Below, piece after piece: positions 36,952 through 49,419 of a DNA stretch of 64,000 nt. Below the pieces are notes generated by a model that worked only from the letters and a program-made list of their open reading frames with translations, did not search any database and was not told the DNA's origin. The position numbers and the translations under genes are program-made. Source of the stretch: Silene conica (Eukaryota; Streptophyta; Magnoliopsida; Caryophyllales; Caryophyllaceae); assembly GCA_029255685.2 (NCBI GenBank), contig CM055319.2, positions 28,491,568 through 28,555,567 on the forward strand, read 5' to 3'. Position 1 is the first letter of the stretch; each line of letters begins with the position of its first letter.

Positions 36952-37466
36952 AGCATTAACCTCAAGATCTCTTCCGGGACCCCGGTTTTTTTAATCATTG
37001 CCACCTTGCCCTTAAACTTTCTTAGATGCCCGTGTGCATCTTCGTGAGAGGCCCCACCGAATGCATGTTTCTCAATGGAACTCATTTGTGAGGGGTGTAT
37101 CTCAAAGTTATTAGGGACAAGATTACCAAAATTGATCGGGTTTGTTGTGTCATTATGGTTCGGGAGGTTATGATCTCTTAGAGTCGCCATGATATGAAGA
37201 TTAGGTGGGTTTTGGACGTGAGGTGTGGGTGGTGGTGAATCTTCCTCAACCTCGGTATTATACAAAGGGTTGTCAATGTTGTCGAATGTTGGGTAAGGTT
37301 GTTCTTGGCTTGGGCTTTGAGTCTCCGGTGAAGTGATGGTGCCGGTTTGGCTAGATGAAGCTTGAGAAGCAATTCTCGCTCTCGCCAAAGTTCTACGCCT
37401 TAGGGCACTAAAGAGCCTTTCTAGTTCGGAGCTTGAAAGGAGAGATGAGCTTTCACCTCTAGACAT
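36952..37466 (-). pseudogene. G3 gag, N-terminal part
   Basis: I prefer the start MSRGESSSLL at 37466, because the upstream part of the open frame (to 37553) translates low-complexity leader. The N-terminus is Ser/Arg-rich. It is followed by a Pro-rich stretch, then MATLRDHNLPNHN and the start of the gag core (FEIHPSQMSSIEKHAFGG, EEILRLML). The core is cut by the G2 LTR. The frame is open up to that point. Confidence 0.75.
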
Positions 37467-37565
37467 ATACTTGACACAAACCGTTAGTCGTCCTAATGCA
37501 AGAACAAAGCAAACACAACTAACTAGAACTAAAACTAAAACTAAACTATGCAAACTCTAGCACCA

Positions 37566-37583
37566 TCCCCGGCAACTGCGCCA
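37566..37583 (-). other. Primer binding site (tRNA-Asp), G3, one mismatch
   Basis: The plus strand reads TCCCCGGCAACTGCGCCA, matching the tRNA-Asp 3' end except one base. Three bases separate it from the LTR at 37587. Confidence 0.88.
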
Positions 37584-39419
37584 TTTTGATAGCGGAAATT
37601 TGTCGTCAATTCTCGATCAAAAACAATTTGTAAACTCCTAAATTAAGTAGTATAATTTAGGGTGTCGAACACGAAGATGGTGGGGATATTTGCCTAGTTA
37701 TGTTCTAATTCGAGTCTAGTCAGGGTAATAGGATTTGATGAAAGGTTAACAAACTAATAAGCGAGATAAACAAAGATGAGAATTCAATAAAGGGTAAACT
37801 AGGGTGTTGGGGGTCGCTAAGGGTAGTCGATGATAGGGTACTAGAAGGTCGGCTAAGTTGTCCTATATAGAGGTCTCGCTTGGTCTCGTTTCTCGAGTCC
37901 ACTCAAACCTAGGTCAAGGCTATCCTTGCTTTCGCTACAAATAGGCATAACCAACTCACAAGCATGCAAAAACAAGCCCACAGCCGTCGCTAAAGACTAG
38001 TAACGCTAGAATCTAGGCCCAACCTTCGTTGAGGCATATCATCAAAAACTTAGCATGCATTGAAAGAATAACCCACTACTTTAGAACAACTAGCCTTAAA
38101 ACTAGCACAATTTTATCATCTAATTACACCAAAGGTTCCCCCTAACCCTAGGTATAAATCTACTCACGCATACTTGAAAAAGAAATGTAGTCAAGTATTG
38201 GTCTAGCATTAGGGAAATATAACATAAATTAACATTCTTTCAAATCACTAATTCACGCAATAAGTAAGGTGATTATCATCAATTAGGGTCTCAAACGAGC
38301 ATTCTTTCGAACAACTAATTAAATTCCCGATTAATACATTAACTCACTTTCGTGACGTCAACTTAACAATCATAGTCAAGTAACTGAACCAATTAAACCT
38401 CGGATTTCTCGTTGGCATAATTAAGCACACTAATCGTCATTAGTATCACAAGACTAATAATGAACAATAATCAAACCAAACATTATTTAAACAATTACTC
38501 ACATCCAAGACTCAAACTTTTCTACACTAATCTCATCCCCTAACTATTAAACTACTCTAACATGATTAAATTAATACTAACTAAACTACCCACTAACCTT
38601 AACCATGAAATAAACATAAATAAGTTAACAAAGATTACAACTTTGATAAAAATAAACATGAACACTATGAAAACAATAAAAAATGGTAAAATAAGAACAA
38701 ATAATGAAAAAAGGGAAGAAATTTATACCATAAGGGAAAGGATGTGTGGAATTGTATAGATCTAGAAGACGAATTACAAAAGCTTGAATCTTTTTAACTA
38801 ATTAAGTGAGGAATTGAGAATAATTAAAAGAATAAAAAATAATGCAAACTACATACTACAATCTACTGCCTACTGTTTGTGTTGTCTAATAAAACCCAAG
38901 CTGTTGCTGGAAATTCTCTTCTAGTCTCCTGTGTTGGTTGTGTTTATATCCCTAAAAAAATATTCAATTACAAAACTACCCCCACTTAAAAGAATAAAGA
39001 GAGGGAAAAACAAGGGGTCATTACGGTCAAAAGCAAAAGTCATAAGGTTATTGCAAATCAGCTACTTAATTACCAAAAACACAGCGCTTCTTCAACTTTG
39101 AAACTCAAGAAAATGGACTATCAGTCTTCATTGAACGCCACCCAGAACTTCACACACTTGAGCTTATAATCATCTAGCAATAGCAGCGGCTGGCCGGAAT
39201 TGATGTCGAGCTTGTGGAACTCGGGTACTTTTTCATCTCATAAGCTATATCGGCTATAACCAGTACCGTTTTCCCAAAAATAGAGGATGATGCTCGGGAA
39301 TTGCTACTAATGCTTGTTGATGCGTGAACCGAGTCGGGTCGGTGCCGCTGCTGGTTGAGTCGAGGTCCGAGAATGAAGACGACGCGAAATGGTGATGGCG
39401 GTTGAAACAAATAGTGATG

Positions 39420-39424
39420 ATAAA
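39420..39424. repeat. Target-site duplication of G4 (left)
   Basis: ATAAA here and again at 54925-54929, directly flanking the TG and CA ends of G4. Confidence 0.92.
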
Positions 39425-39944
39425 TGACACCCGTCGTTGTGGGTGTCAAAGATAAGATTTATAAACCAAACTAAAACTATAGATAGTGATAGTAAGGGTC
39501 GAACCACAGAGAGACAAGGTTAATTCTGCTTGTTAACTTTTAATCTATTAAGTAACAATAAAGAAGGGGTTTTGAGTTATTTTAGTTTGAACTAAGTCTA
39601 ACAATTATAGTAAATAATAAAACTGAAAAGAAGATGTAAAAACGATGATAAAAGAGATGCTAGGTTGTTCGGGTAGTAAATAGCTACGATGGTGTAAATG
39701 CTAAGTCAACATGTATTGCAGTCGCGTAAGGGGTGTAACATATCCTTTCGGTCTATGGTACCTAATAGCTCCTTTCGGCCTATGCTATTAGTTCCTAGGT
39801 CTCACAATTATTGGGTGTCAACAATAAGGGTGATTCCTAATTTCTAGGTCTCATACCTTTCAGTCTTGAGTAACCTAGCTGTCTTAAAACATAAACCAAT
39901 GCCCTTCCCATATCTCTCAATCTTGGGTAGGTCAATACTAACAT

Positions 39945-39949
39945 CCTAC
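39945..39949. repeat. Target-site duplication of copia copy 4 (left)
   Basis: CCTAC, repeated at 48245-48249. The uninterrupted site, with a single CCTAC, is preserved in the other LTR of G4 at about 53749-53753. Confidence 0.95.
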
Positions 39950-40788
39950 TGTTGGGGCTGGTGTCCTTGACAATTAAGTACAATGACTTATTAAATCTCT
40001 TTAAGGATCACAAGGGCATACTTCTGTATTATTACCAGTTGATCCACGTTTATCAATAACGGTTGGCTTGCTAGATAAGTTTGACGTTATTGTCATACGG
40101 ATGGCGGTGGTCAACTGGTCCCTATACGTCACACCTATAGGACACGTTTGAGAGATGTGAAGGTATGAAAATACAGTCACATTTTGCCGGATATGACTAA
40201 ACAGTTAGTCAGAGGTATTGACTATTAAATTAGTCAATAAGATGTTGAGATTATTATTTAATACGGATTAAATAATTTTAGCTAATACGGATTACATGTT
40301 TAATTCGTAAATTAAATATAAACAGTTATATATTTAATTAAATATTGTATTCGCGAATTAATATAAACAGTTATATTAATCTAGGTAATTATACAATATC
40401 GTATTTTATCAGACCATTATTAATATATCGACTGTATTAATAACTGATAACATGTTACGATTTATAAATTAAACCCGCGAATAAATAATAGCTAATTGGG
40501 TCGAATCACGCATTAGGATAAGGTAAGAGTGGAAAGCCCACTCCTACCCAAACCCTATATTCGGCCGGCCTCATGTAGTATATAAGGAGAGTCCTTCTCC
40601 TTATATCAACTACTCTTGGTGCAAGTTATAGGAGGGAATTTGCATTAATTCCTGTTCTTAGGCCTTTTGCGCGAGGACTAAAGGTTGTACTTCTTTTCTC
40701 ATGTTTTTAATCTTATGACGATATTCACAATTGCATTTTTCATTATAATCCTGCAAATTTGGGGTGAATACGCGTTTTATTCCCCACA
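39950..40788 (+). repeat. Copia copy 4, 5' LTR
   Basis: 839 bp, TGTTGGGGCTGG to CCCCACA. Unlike the array's outer LTR it has no extra 74-bp unit at its outer end. A TATATAAGG stretch at about 40579 could be the promoter TATA box. Confidence 0.95.
40579..40588 (+). promoter_or_regulatory. Candidate TATA box in copia copy 4 5' LTR
   Basis: GTATATAAGG lies about 200 bases before the LTR end and ahead of the GGAGAGTCC repeat region. The position fits a U3/R promoter, but there is no transcript evidence. Confidence 0.45.
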
Positions 40789-40790
40789 AG

Positions 40791-40802
40791 TGGTATCAGA
40801 GC
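40791..40802 (+). other. Primer binding site (initiator tRNA-Met), copy 4
   Basis: TGGTATCAGAGC, two bases after the 5' LTR. Confidence 0.96.
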
Positions 40803-40876
40803 CTTAGGCCATGAAAATTTTACAATTGTGTCTTTCATAAGATTTAAATTTTTTGAAAACCGTACATTCTGTCGAA

Positions 40877-41149
40877 GGCACTCGATCGAGTCCCGGTGAC
40901 ACTCGATCGAGTGCCATCGTACCAGGCCCGTGCGTGTGATTTTTGTGAGAAATCGATCTTGTTTTTCGATTTTTATTTGCATATTGTTAATTAATCGATA
41001 TTTTTAGCAATATGTGAATCTTTTGTTGTTGTTTTTTTATGATTTACACGTTTTAAATCCATGTTATAAACCCGTTTTGATTTAAAAGTGCAGCGATTGC
41101 GTTTTAAAGAGTCACTCGATCGAGTGACACTGGCACTCGATCGAGTGAC
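40877..41149 (+). repeat. CACTCGATCGAGTG palindrome cassettes, copy 4 leader
   Basis: Four copies in two clusters, 40877-40915 and 41111-41149. The clusters occupy the same two leader positions as the GGTCGGTCGACC cassettes of copies 1-3. One copy is a perfect 18-base palindrome, GTCACTCGATCGAGTGAC at 41111-41128. Surrounding leader sequence is homologous between the copies, so only the cassettes have been replaced. Confidence 0.88.
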
Positions 41150-42512
41150 TCTGCTGCTCGGTCGAGGGCTCATGTTTCGGGCTCCCTTTTCGAAAATAAC
41201 TTGTTTTCTTATTTTCACATGGCTTAAAATAATATACTGTATACGGAAATAGTATATTATTTAGTGAAACGGTTCACCCTCGTTTGATACATATTGTTTT
41301 AAAACAGTTTAAAACAATGGATTATATGTTTATTAAAATTGGTGATTAAAGCGGTATAGTCACATAATTTTAATCTTAAAAGGTGGTTTGGTATAAATTT
41401 ATTAATCATAATAACAGTATTATGTCATGTATAAATTGTTTTTAGTTGATGCATTTTATTTATCGTCTTGTGAATGCCATGAATGCTTTCAATAACGTAT
41501 TTAAATTTTGCAAACGGTTGTAACTTAGTGTGGCCTTAGAAGATTGTGTCACCGTAATGATGGGACACGATCTTGCTTGTAATTTTGAGATCTTGAATCT
41601 CCGTTTTGGGTTTTTGCCATGTAATTACTTTTGTATTTAAATTAGAATGTATCTAGGTTTACTCTTGTAATTTAAATTAGTAATTTTGTGAAGACCAAAG
41701 ACAAGACGGAGACCGGATGCTCACTCCCGCTGCAAGGACCAAGATGGAACATCAAGACAAGCTTCTAGGGTCCAACGGTGGATTCCAAGTTGTTTTATGT
41801 TTATTTTGGTAGGATAGGCCACACTAGGACTTTTATTTACGTTTATTGCATTTATCTTTACGCTTTCATCGATAATAGCTTGCATCATATTCCGCCTAAA
41901 AACCAAACCACCTATATCATGCCTGAAAACTGACTCATGTAGAGGTCTCGCGTTAGTTTTCTGTGACAATACAGATGTCACATGTCATTTAAAAGCCATC
42001 ACTTTATTTAATTCATTCACGCAAATGCTAGTTTTTAGTTCACTTATATATGGATAAATAAGAGTTGATGGGGTCTTCCTCGTATAACCAAAAATTGAGA
42101 TTAGTCTTTATAAATCAGCCTCCCATGAATCCCTTCTTCGTCGGTAGGCATAATATGACCCCTTCTACGTCGGGTAAGTGGGAACATATGATTTATTTTA
42201 TCTCAACATCATGGTCACTCGATAATATTCCAGTGACTGAGATGGACTAATAGATAGGATTTACGGAAATCTATCGACCAAGAGTTCCAACGATTGGAAT
42301 TAGCCAAACTGTGGGCTTATCAATATACGGAAATTGAGTCTTGGGATCGTTTATATAATTCTTGAGGGAGATCAATTATATAAATGCATGAGTCTACGAG
42401 TTTAAATCCAATTTAATATAGACTTAAATCACAACAATAAGTTGCTTATATGGTTTTGTTTTATCTTCTTTTCAGTGTAGAACACGTTCATTAAAACTGC
42501 TGTAAAACTAAA

Positions 42513-45500
42513 ATGGCTGGTGAAGACCCAATGCCAAGTGCCAAGCTAGCACGTGAATCCTGGCTAAAAGCCTTCATGGACTCCATGAATCAGTCAACTA
42601 GACTGAGGAATGATGGGTCAAACTTCTCTGACTGGGAGGCAGCACTACGGAATGCTGCCATTGCTGACGGAAAGCTCAAGTTCTTAACTGAGCCCATTCC
42701 GCCACACCCAGGAACTGGAGCTAGAGCCAACGAAATTCGCGCTCATAGCGATTTCGTTATGGAAGCGGGTGCGATAAAGAACGTACTCATCTATGCAATG
42801 GAATCCAATTTGCAAAGACGCTTCATAACCCATGGTGCAAACAAGATTTTCACCACGCTCACTAACGAATTCTCCAAGGCTCCGAGAATCGTTTCTTATG
42901 AGCATACATGTCGCTTCTTTGAGGCGAAACTCCAGAAGGGCCAAGCTGTTAGCCCACATATTCTCAACATGATTGAGAATATCGAGAAACTGGAGTCCCT
43001 AAACTGCAAGATCAGTGAGAACATCATCGTTGATCGCATGCTTCATTCGCTTCATGATGGGTTCGCCCTCTTTAGGGCCAACTACTACATGAACGACATG
43101 AAGAAGACTCCCCATGAGCTCCACTCCCTTCTCGTACAGACTGAGAAGGATCTAAAGTTGAGTGGGAGTCTAAAGCAGGATGTTCTCATGATCTCAAGTA
43201 AGGGAAAAGGTAAAGGGAAGGCTAAAGCTCAGGGCGACCTAGCGGTAGGTAGGCCCAGGTTCAAGAAACCAGGATTTGCTAAGAGTGGGCCTGGTGAGTC
43301 GAGTAACTCACAAGGCAAGACAAAGAGCAAGGATACAAGCATGGAATGTCACCATTGCCACAAGACTGGGCATTGGAGGCGCTCATGCCCCGTGTATCGT
43401 GAGGACATTAAGGCAGGCCGTGTTACTCCTGTTGGTATGTCTTCTTCTTCTTTTATTCACATGATTGAGATTAACCACGCAAGTTGCGGAACTTGGGTAC
43501 TTGATACTGGTTGTGGTTCTCATCTATGTAATCATGTGCAGGGCCTCCGAAACCAAGAACCCCTAATCAAGGGTGAGGTGGACCTGCGTGTCGGGAATGG
43601 AGCACGTGTGGCTGCAGTCTCGAAGGGAACATACGTAATCCAGCTTCCAAGTGGATTCGAGTTATTTTTATATAACTGTTATTATGTTCCTAGTTTGTCC
43701 AAAAACATTATTTCAGTTTCTGCACTTGACAAACTCGGCTTTTCATTTGTAATAGAGAATAATAGCTGTATTTTCTCCTTACACAATATGATTTATGGCA
43801 AGGCAGTTTCCATGAATGGAATTTATGTTTTAGATCAAACTACCGAGATATTACATGTGAATAATAAAAGAATAAAGGTAGGTGACAAAGATCAAACTTA
43901 CCTATGGCATTGTCGTATGGGACACATAAATGAGAAACGCGTAAAACAGCTCATACAGAACGGAGCTATTTCGCCCTTTGATTTCGAATCATATGGCACG
44001 TGTGAATCATGTCTCATCGGCAAAATGACTCGTATTTCCTTCAAAGGTGTTGGAATGCGCGCTGCCGACCTATTAGGACTCATACATACGGACGTATGTG
44101 GCCCTATGTCGATCAACGCACGAGAAGGCTATAGGTATTTCATCACTTTCACGGATGATTTGAGTAGATATGGCTATGTCTACTTGATGAAACATAAAAG
44201 TGAATCCTTTGACAAGTTCAAAGAATACCAGAATCGGGTACAGAACCAGCTGGGTAGAAAGATTAAAGCACTACGCTCAGATCGTGGTGGTGAGTATCTT
44301 TCACGCGAGTTTGATCAACACCTAAAAGACTGTGGGATCGTGCTACAGTTGACTCCACCTGGAACACCACAATTAAATGGTGTGTCCGAACGGAGAAATC
44401 GAACTTTACTTGATATGGTTCGATCCATGATGAGTCACACCGTTGTGCCTGATTCATTGTGGGGCTATGCTCTTTTGTCGGCCGCTCTAATACTTAACCG
44501 AAGTCCGTCTAAAGCTGTTGACAAGACTCCATTCGAGTTATGGAAGGGAACGGTCCCTAACTTGTCCTTTATTCGGGTTTGGGGCTGCGAGGCTTATGTC
44601 AAGTGGAGACACGAGGATAAGCTCGGCCCGCGATCGGTCAAGACATACTTTATAGGCTATCCAAAGGGAACGTTTGGTCATTACTTCTACTCGCCTACCG
44701 AACAACGTGTTTTTGTTGCGGCTAGTGCGAGGTTCTTAGAGAAAGAATTTCTCGAGAACAAGTCGAGTAATAGAACCTTCGAGTTATCGGAGGTTCAAGA
44801 ACCAACTACCGAGCAACCATTGGAGGAAACAGTACCTTCAACCGAGGCTGCGGTAGATATCCTTGAGGAACCTAGGAAGTCAGGAAGAGTCTCTATTCCA
44901 CCGGACAGATACATTGGTATGGTCGAGGAACACGATACAGATGACGTCTTACTCCTAGAGGGTAATGAACCCACAACCTATAAAGGTGCCATGACCAGTT
45001 CTGACTCAAAGCTATGGCTAGAAGCCATGCAATCCGAGATGGACTCCATGTATGAGAACAACGTGTGGGATCTTGTGGACCTACCTGCAAAGGTACGTCC
45101 CCTTCAATGCAAATGGCTTTACAAGATAAAGCATGCCGTGGAAGGACAACAAGATATCCACAAGGCTAGACTAGTTGCTAAAGGTTTCACTCAAGTGTCA
45201 GGCTTGCACTATGATGAGATCTTTGCACCCGTAGTCATGCTACGTTCCATTCGGATTATCTTAGCGATCGCCGCATTTCATGACTATGAAATATGGCAAA
45301 TGGACGTTAAAACCGCCTTCTTAAACGGTTATTTGGAGGAAGAGTTGTACATGGTACAACCTGAGGGTTTTATCGATTCAGCACATCCTAAGAAAGTTTG
45401 CAAGCTTAAGCGTTCCATCTATGGACTTAAGCAAGCATCGCGGAGTTGGAATCATCGCTTCGACCAAGTGATAAAAGAGAATGGGTTCATTCGATCAGTC

Positions 45501-46543
45501 GAGGAACCATGTCTCTATATCAAGTCGAGTGGGAGTAAAATTGTATTCCTAGTACTGTATGTCGACGACATACTCTTGATTAGGAATGACATACCTCTCT
45601 TATCTTCGGTTAAAGCATGGTTGAAAAACCATTTCCAGATGAAAGATCTGGGAGAGGCACAAAGAATTTTGGGCATCCGTATCTACAGGGATAGATCACG
45701 ACGGATGTTGTCTCTCAGTCAGGAATCTTATATAGAGAAGATTCTGGAGAGATTCAGCATGACGAACTCCAAGAAGGGGTTCCTTCCTATGACTCCTGGG
45801 CTTCACTTGAGCAAAACTCAAGAAGCTAAGTCAGTGGAAGAGAAAGAGCGCATGAGTCGGATTCCCTATGCTTCGGCAATAGGATCGATCATGTATGCCA
45901 TGATATGCACACGTCCTGACGTTGCATATGCATTGAGTATGACCAGTCGATTCCAAGCTCATCCAGGTGAACAACACTGGATGGCCGTGAAAAACATTCT
46001 TAAGTACCTACGGAGGACTAAAGATTGGGGATTGACTTACGGAGGCGACTCGACGCTCTGCGCCACGGGTTACGCAGATGCTAGCTTCCAAACAGATCGA
46101 GATGACTCAAAATCTCAGTCTGGTTTTGTCTTTACTCTTAATGGCGCTGCTGTCAGCTGGAAAAGTTCTAAACAAAGTGTTACAGCAGATTCTACGACTG
46201 AGTCCGAGTACTATGCCGCCTCGGAAGCAGCTAAGGAAGCAATATGGATGCGTCAATTCTTACAAGGACTATCAGTAGTGCCTGTTCGAATGACCCAATC
46301 ACCGTCTATTGTGACAATAGCGGTGCCATCTTCCAAGCTAAGGAGCATAAGTCTAGCAGCAAGGCTAGGCATGTACAACGGAAAGCTCATCTAATCAGAG
46401 ATTACGTGGAGCAAAAGGAGATTTTTATTGAAAAGATCGCTACGGATGACAACATAGCTGATCCTCTCACAAAAGCATTACCACGTGATAAGCATGAAGG
46501 GCACATTCATTCCATGGGAATTGGATGTGTTCCTAAGTTGTAG
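42513..46543 (+). pseudogene. Copia copy 4 gag-pol, one frameshift in RNase H
   Basis: The polyprotein is open for 1,293 codons (42513-46394). It has gag, a CCHC knuckle near residues 278-291, protease DTG near 331, an integrase zinc-binding region near 464-505, integrase D,D,E (HTDVCGP, LRSDRGG, GVSERRN), RT with YVDD near 1015, and RNase H with TESEYYAASEA near 1228. A one-base deletion near 46280 (CCTGTTCG for CCTAGTTCG) shifts the frame. The true C-terminus continues in the next frame to 46543. Codon 27 is CAG, unlike the amber of copies 1-3. This is the most intact copy in the window. Confidence 0.95.
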
Positions 46544-47331
46544 TACTCTTTTATGAATTCATGTAATAATTCATTTTCTCGTGTACTCTATTCAACCTTA
46601 TTGTTATGATATAAAATGTTTTGTTTCTCATGTGGAATTGTACGCCAATTTTGAACACCACAAAGTGAACTGATTAACATTACATCGTTTTGGTCCTTGA
46701 TTACCCACTTGAGCTGATAACTCAGGTAATCATTTTGTGACGTTGGTTGATGGTGGGTTCAACGAGCCATAAGTCACGTGGATGACTGACCAATCACAAA
46801 GGCGAGTTATACGGATATCTCGTAGGACACCCCGTGACATCGTTATGGAGTCCTAAATGTTTTATAACATTGGGTGCCAGGTCGTGGATAGGACCTCCAT
46901 AGTGTTCCTTAGAGTCGAGTCTTTTGACTTTCAACTGTTTCTTGAGATTAAGACAGATTTTGGGTAACTTTGGTTTCTTTCCCACGGTCACCGTAACAGG
47001 GGCCAAGAGGATTTTTTCTGGGTTATTTCATGCTGGGCGATATCGGCAGGATTCGAGTTGAGGGAAATATCCAAACCCTTATCAGGATTTTATCATTTCT
47101 CAGGGCCACTCGAGGAGTAGTAACTGAAATGCATGGCCATGCTCGAATACAGATTCGTTTTATCAGTTAAGTTACTCTCTAGTCGGGGAAACCACTCTTG
47201 ATACAGATCGCTTGTGAGATACGACCTTTGCGAATGCGGATTTGCAAATTGTCTTACATTGAGTGGGAGAAATTTTAAAAGGATATGAGATTCGGTTATC
47301 GCACCTACACTTGTACGGACAAGTGGGAGTT
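46544..47331 (+). other. Copia copy 4 long 3' untranslated region
   Basis: About 790 bases, homologous to the same region in all other copies. It contains a stretch from CAGGGCCACTCGAGGAG (47101) onward that is almost unchanged in the old copy 5 (61309). No sense-strand protein is evident. Confidence 0.75.
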
Positions 47332-47405
47332 TGTTGGAGATTGTGTCCTCCACATGTAGTGTGATAACGTCATTGCACATACCCTTGTACGGACAAGTGG
47401 GAGAT
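47332..47405 (+). repeat. 74-bp polypurine/LTR-start unit in copy 4
   Basis: It starts TGTTGGAGATTGTGTCC after one polypurine tract (GTGGGAGTT) and ends with a second (GTGGGAGAT) directly before the 3' LTR. The 5' LTR lacks the unit, so this copy used the downstream tract. Confidence 0.88.
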
Positions 47406-48244
47406 TGTTGGGGCTGGTGTCCTTGACAATTAAGTACAATGACTTATTAAATCTCTTTAAGGATCACAAGGGCATACTTCTGTATTATTACCAGTTGATC
47501 CACGTTTATCAATAACGGTTGGCTTGCTAGATAAGTTTGACGTTATTGTCATACGGATGGCGGTGGTCAACTGGTCCCTATACGTCACACCTATAGGACA
47601 CGTTTGAGAGATGTGAAGGTATGAAAATACTGTCACATTTTGCCGGATATGACTAAACAGTTAGTCAGAGGTATTGACTATTAAATTAGTCAATAAGATG
47701 TTGAGATTATTATTTAATACGGATTAAATAATTTTAGCTAATACGGATTACATGTTTAATTCGTAAATTAAATATAAACAGTTATATATTTAATTAAATA
47801 TTGTATTCGCGAATTAATATAAACAGTTATATTAATTTAGGTAATTATACAATATCGTATTTTATCAGACCATTATTAATATATCGACTGTATTAATAAC
47901 TGATAACATGTTACGATTTATAAATTAAACCCGCGAATAAATAATAGCTAATTGGGTCGAATCACGCATTAGGATAAGGTAAGAGTGGAAAGCCCACTCC
48001 TACCCAAACCCTATATTCGGCCGGCCTCATGTAGTATATAAGGAGAGTCCTTCTCCTTATATCAACTACTCTTGGTGCAAGTTATAGGAGGGAATTTGCA
48101 TTAATTCCTGTTCTTAGGCCTTTTGCGCGAGGACTAAAGGTTGTACTTCTTTTCTCATGTTTTTAATCTTATGACGATATTCACAATTGCATTTTTCATT
48201 ATAATCCTGCAAATTTGGGGTGAATACGCGTTTTATTCCCCACA
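47406..48244 (+). repeat. Copia copy 4, 3' LTR
   Basis: 839 bp, the same length as the 5' LTR, and followed by CCTAC at 48245-48249. Confidence 0.95.
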
Positions 48245-49419
48245 CCTACAAGTCTCCTTTCAGTCTCATTGTAGGTTATTATAGTCTAAGAATTAAAACA
48301 GTCCGAAAACATACGCGCGTTGGTCGACCGACCACCTAGTCCAGTCGGCCGACCAACACCTCAGTCGACCGACCTATGACTGAAGTCGGCCGACCAAGGC
48401 CCTGTTACAGTCGGTCTCGGAATTCGCACCATCTACGCATATTACTCCCTACATCCTAACATATGAAATTTAGCTACTCATAGAAACTGAAATAATAACA
48501 ATAATAAAGACGGAATTCATGGCGATCATTAATCTAAGCATGCAATAATAATAAAGGCTTTGGGATTCTAACTTAAACCGGATGCAAGCAATTCTAAAAT
48601 AACAATAATGAAACTGAAATTAAGAAAGGAATTACCGGAAACAATGAGTAAGGCAGGAAAGAACGAACTTTATTGATTATTGTGGAAAGATTGATGAACC
48701 ATGAACAAAACTAAAGAAAGTGTTTGAAGGTAATTGAAAGATTAAAACTAAAACTGAATTGTAATTTTATGATAGAAAACTAGGTAGAAAACTTGATGTC
48801 AAACTCAATCAATAACACTAATCACGTAATTTAGCTTAAATAGGCGGAAATAAAGAGTTTCCTATGACCTGATCACTTGAATGGGCTTTGCGGAAACTTC
48901 TGGGTCTGCGCTGAGGTCGGACGACCTAAGTAGTAGGTCGTTCGACCTAATGTCGGGACTGCAGCGCGCATCGATCTTAAAACAGCTGCCATTTCTTCGT
49001 TACTCATCGTAATCAAGCGATTCTCGCGGCGTTGGAAATCTAAGAGGATAAGCTTTCACCTCCAACTAGAATCACTCCATTATCATCTCTAGAACTCGAG
49101 ATATAGCCATTTGAAACAGGCTGCAATATCGTGGATCGATTCTTTGTTTTTTTAGAGCTTGTAAACTATATGCACCTTTGCTTATGCTATCTTCAGGCCT
49201 TGAAATGTGCGCTAGGCTTTGTTCCTTCGTGTCCTAAGCCATAAAGATCACTTGAGGACGGATTTGGTTTGAAATCGCCTCTTTTCCGCATAATTCTGCA
49301 AAATAGCATAAAAATACGAAAGTAGACAAAAGTTGGGAAATAAAGGCTAAAACATCGTAAATGAGCTCTAAAATGCGTGTGAAAATAGATGTAAAACATC
49401 ATAAAATAGACAAGCATCA

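Larger units (their letters stand above)
39950..48244 (+). mobile_element. Complete young Ty1/copia element, copy 4
   Basis: 8,295 bp with two 839-bp LTRs, CCTAC target duplications, a primer site, a long leader, gag-pol with one frameshift, a long 3' region and a polypurine tract. Same family as the array but a different subfamily: shorter LTR, different leader palindromes. By eye I found two substitutions between its LTRs, so it inserted recently. Confidence 0.96.
39425..49419 (-). repeat. G4 3' LTR, split by copia copy 4
   Basis: The LTR parts are 39425-39949 and 48250-49419, matching 53229-54924. It starts TGACACCC and ends ...AAGCATCA. It holds GGTCGACC-family repeats at 48323-48398 and 48914-48950. 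Confidence 0.9.
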
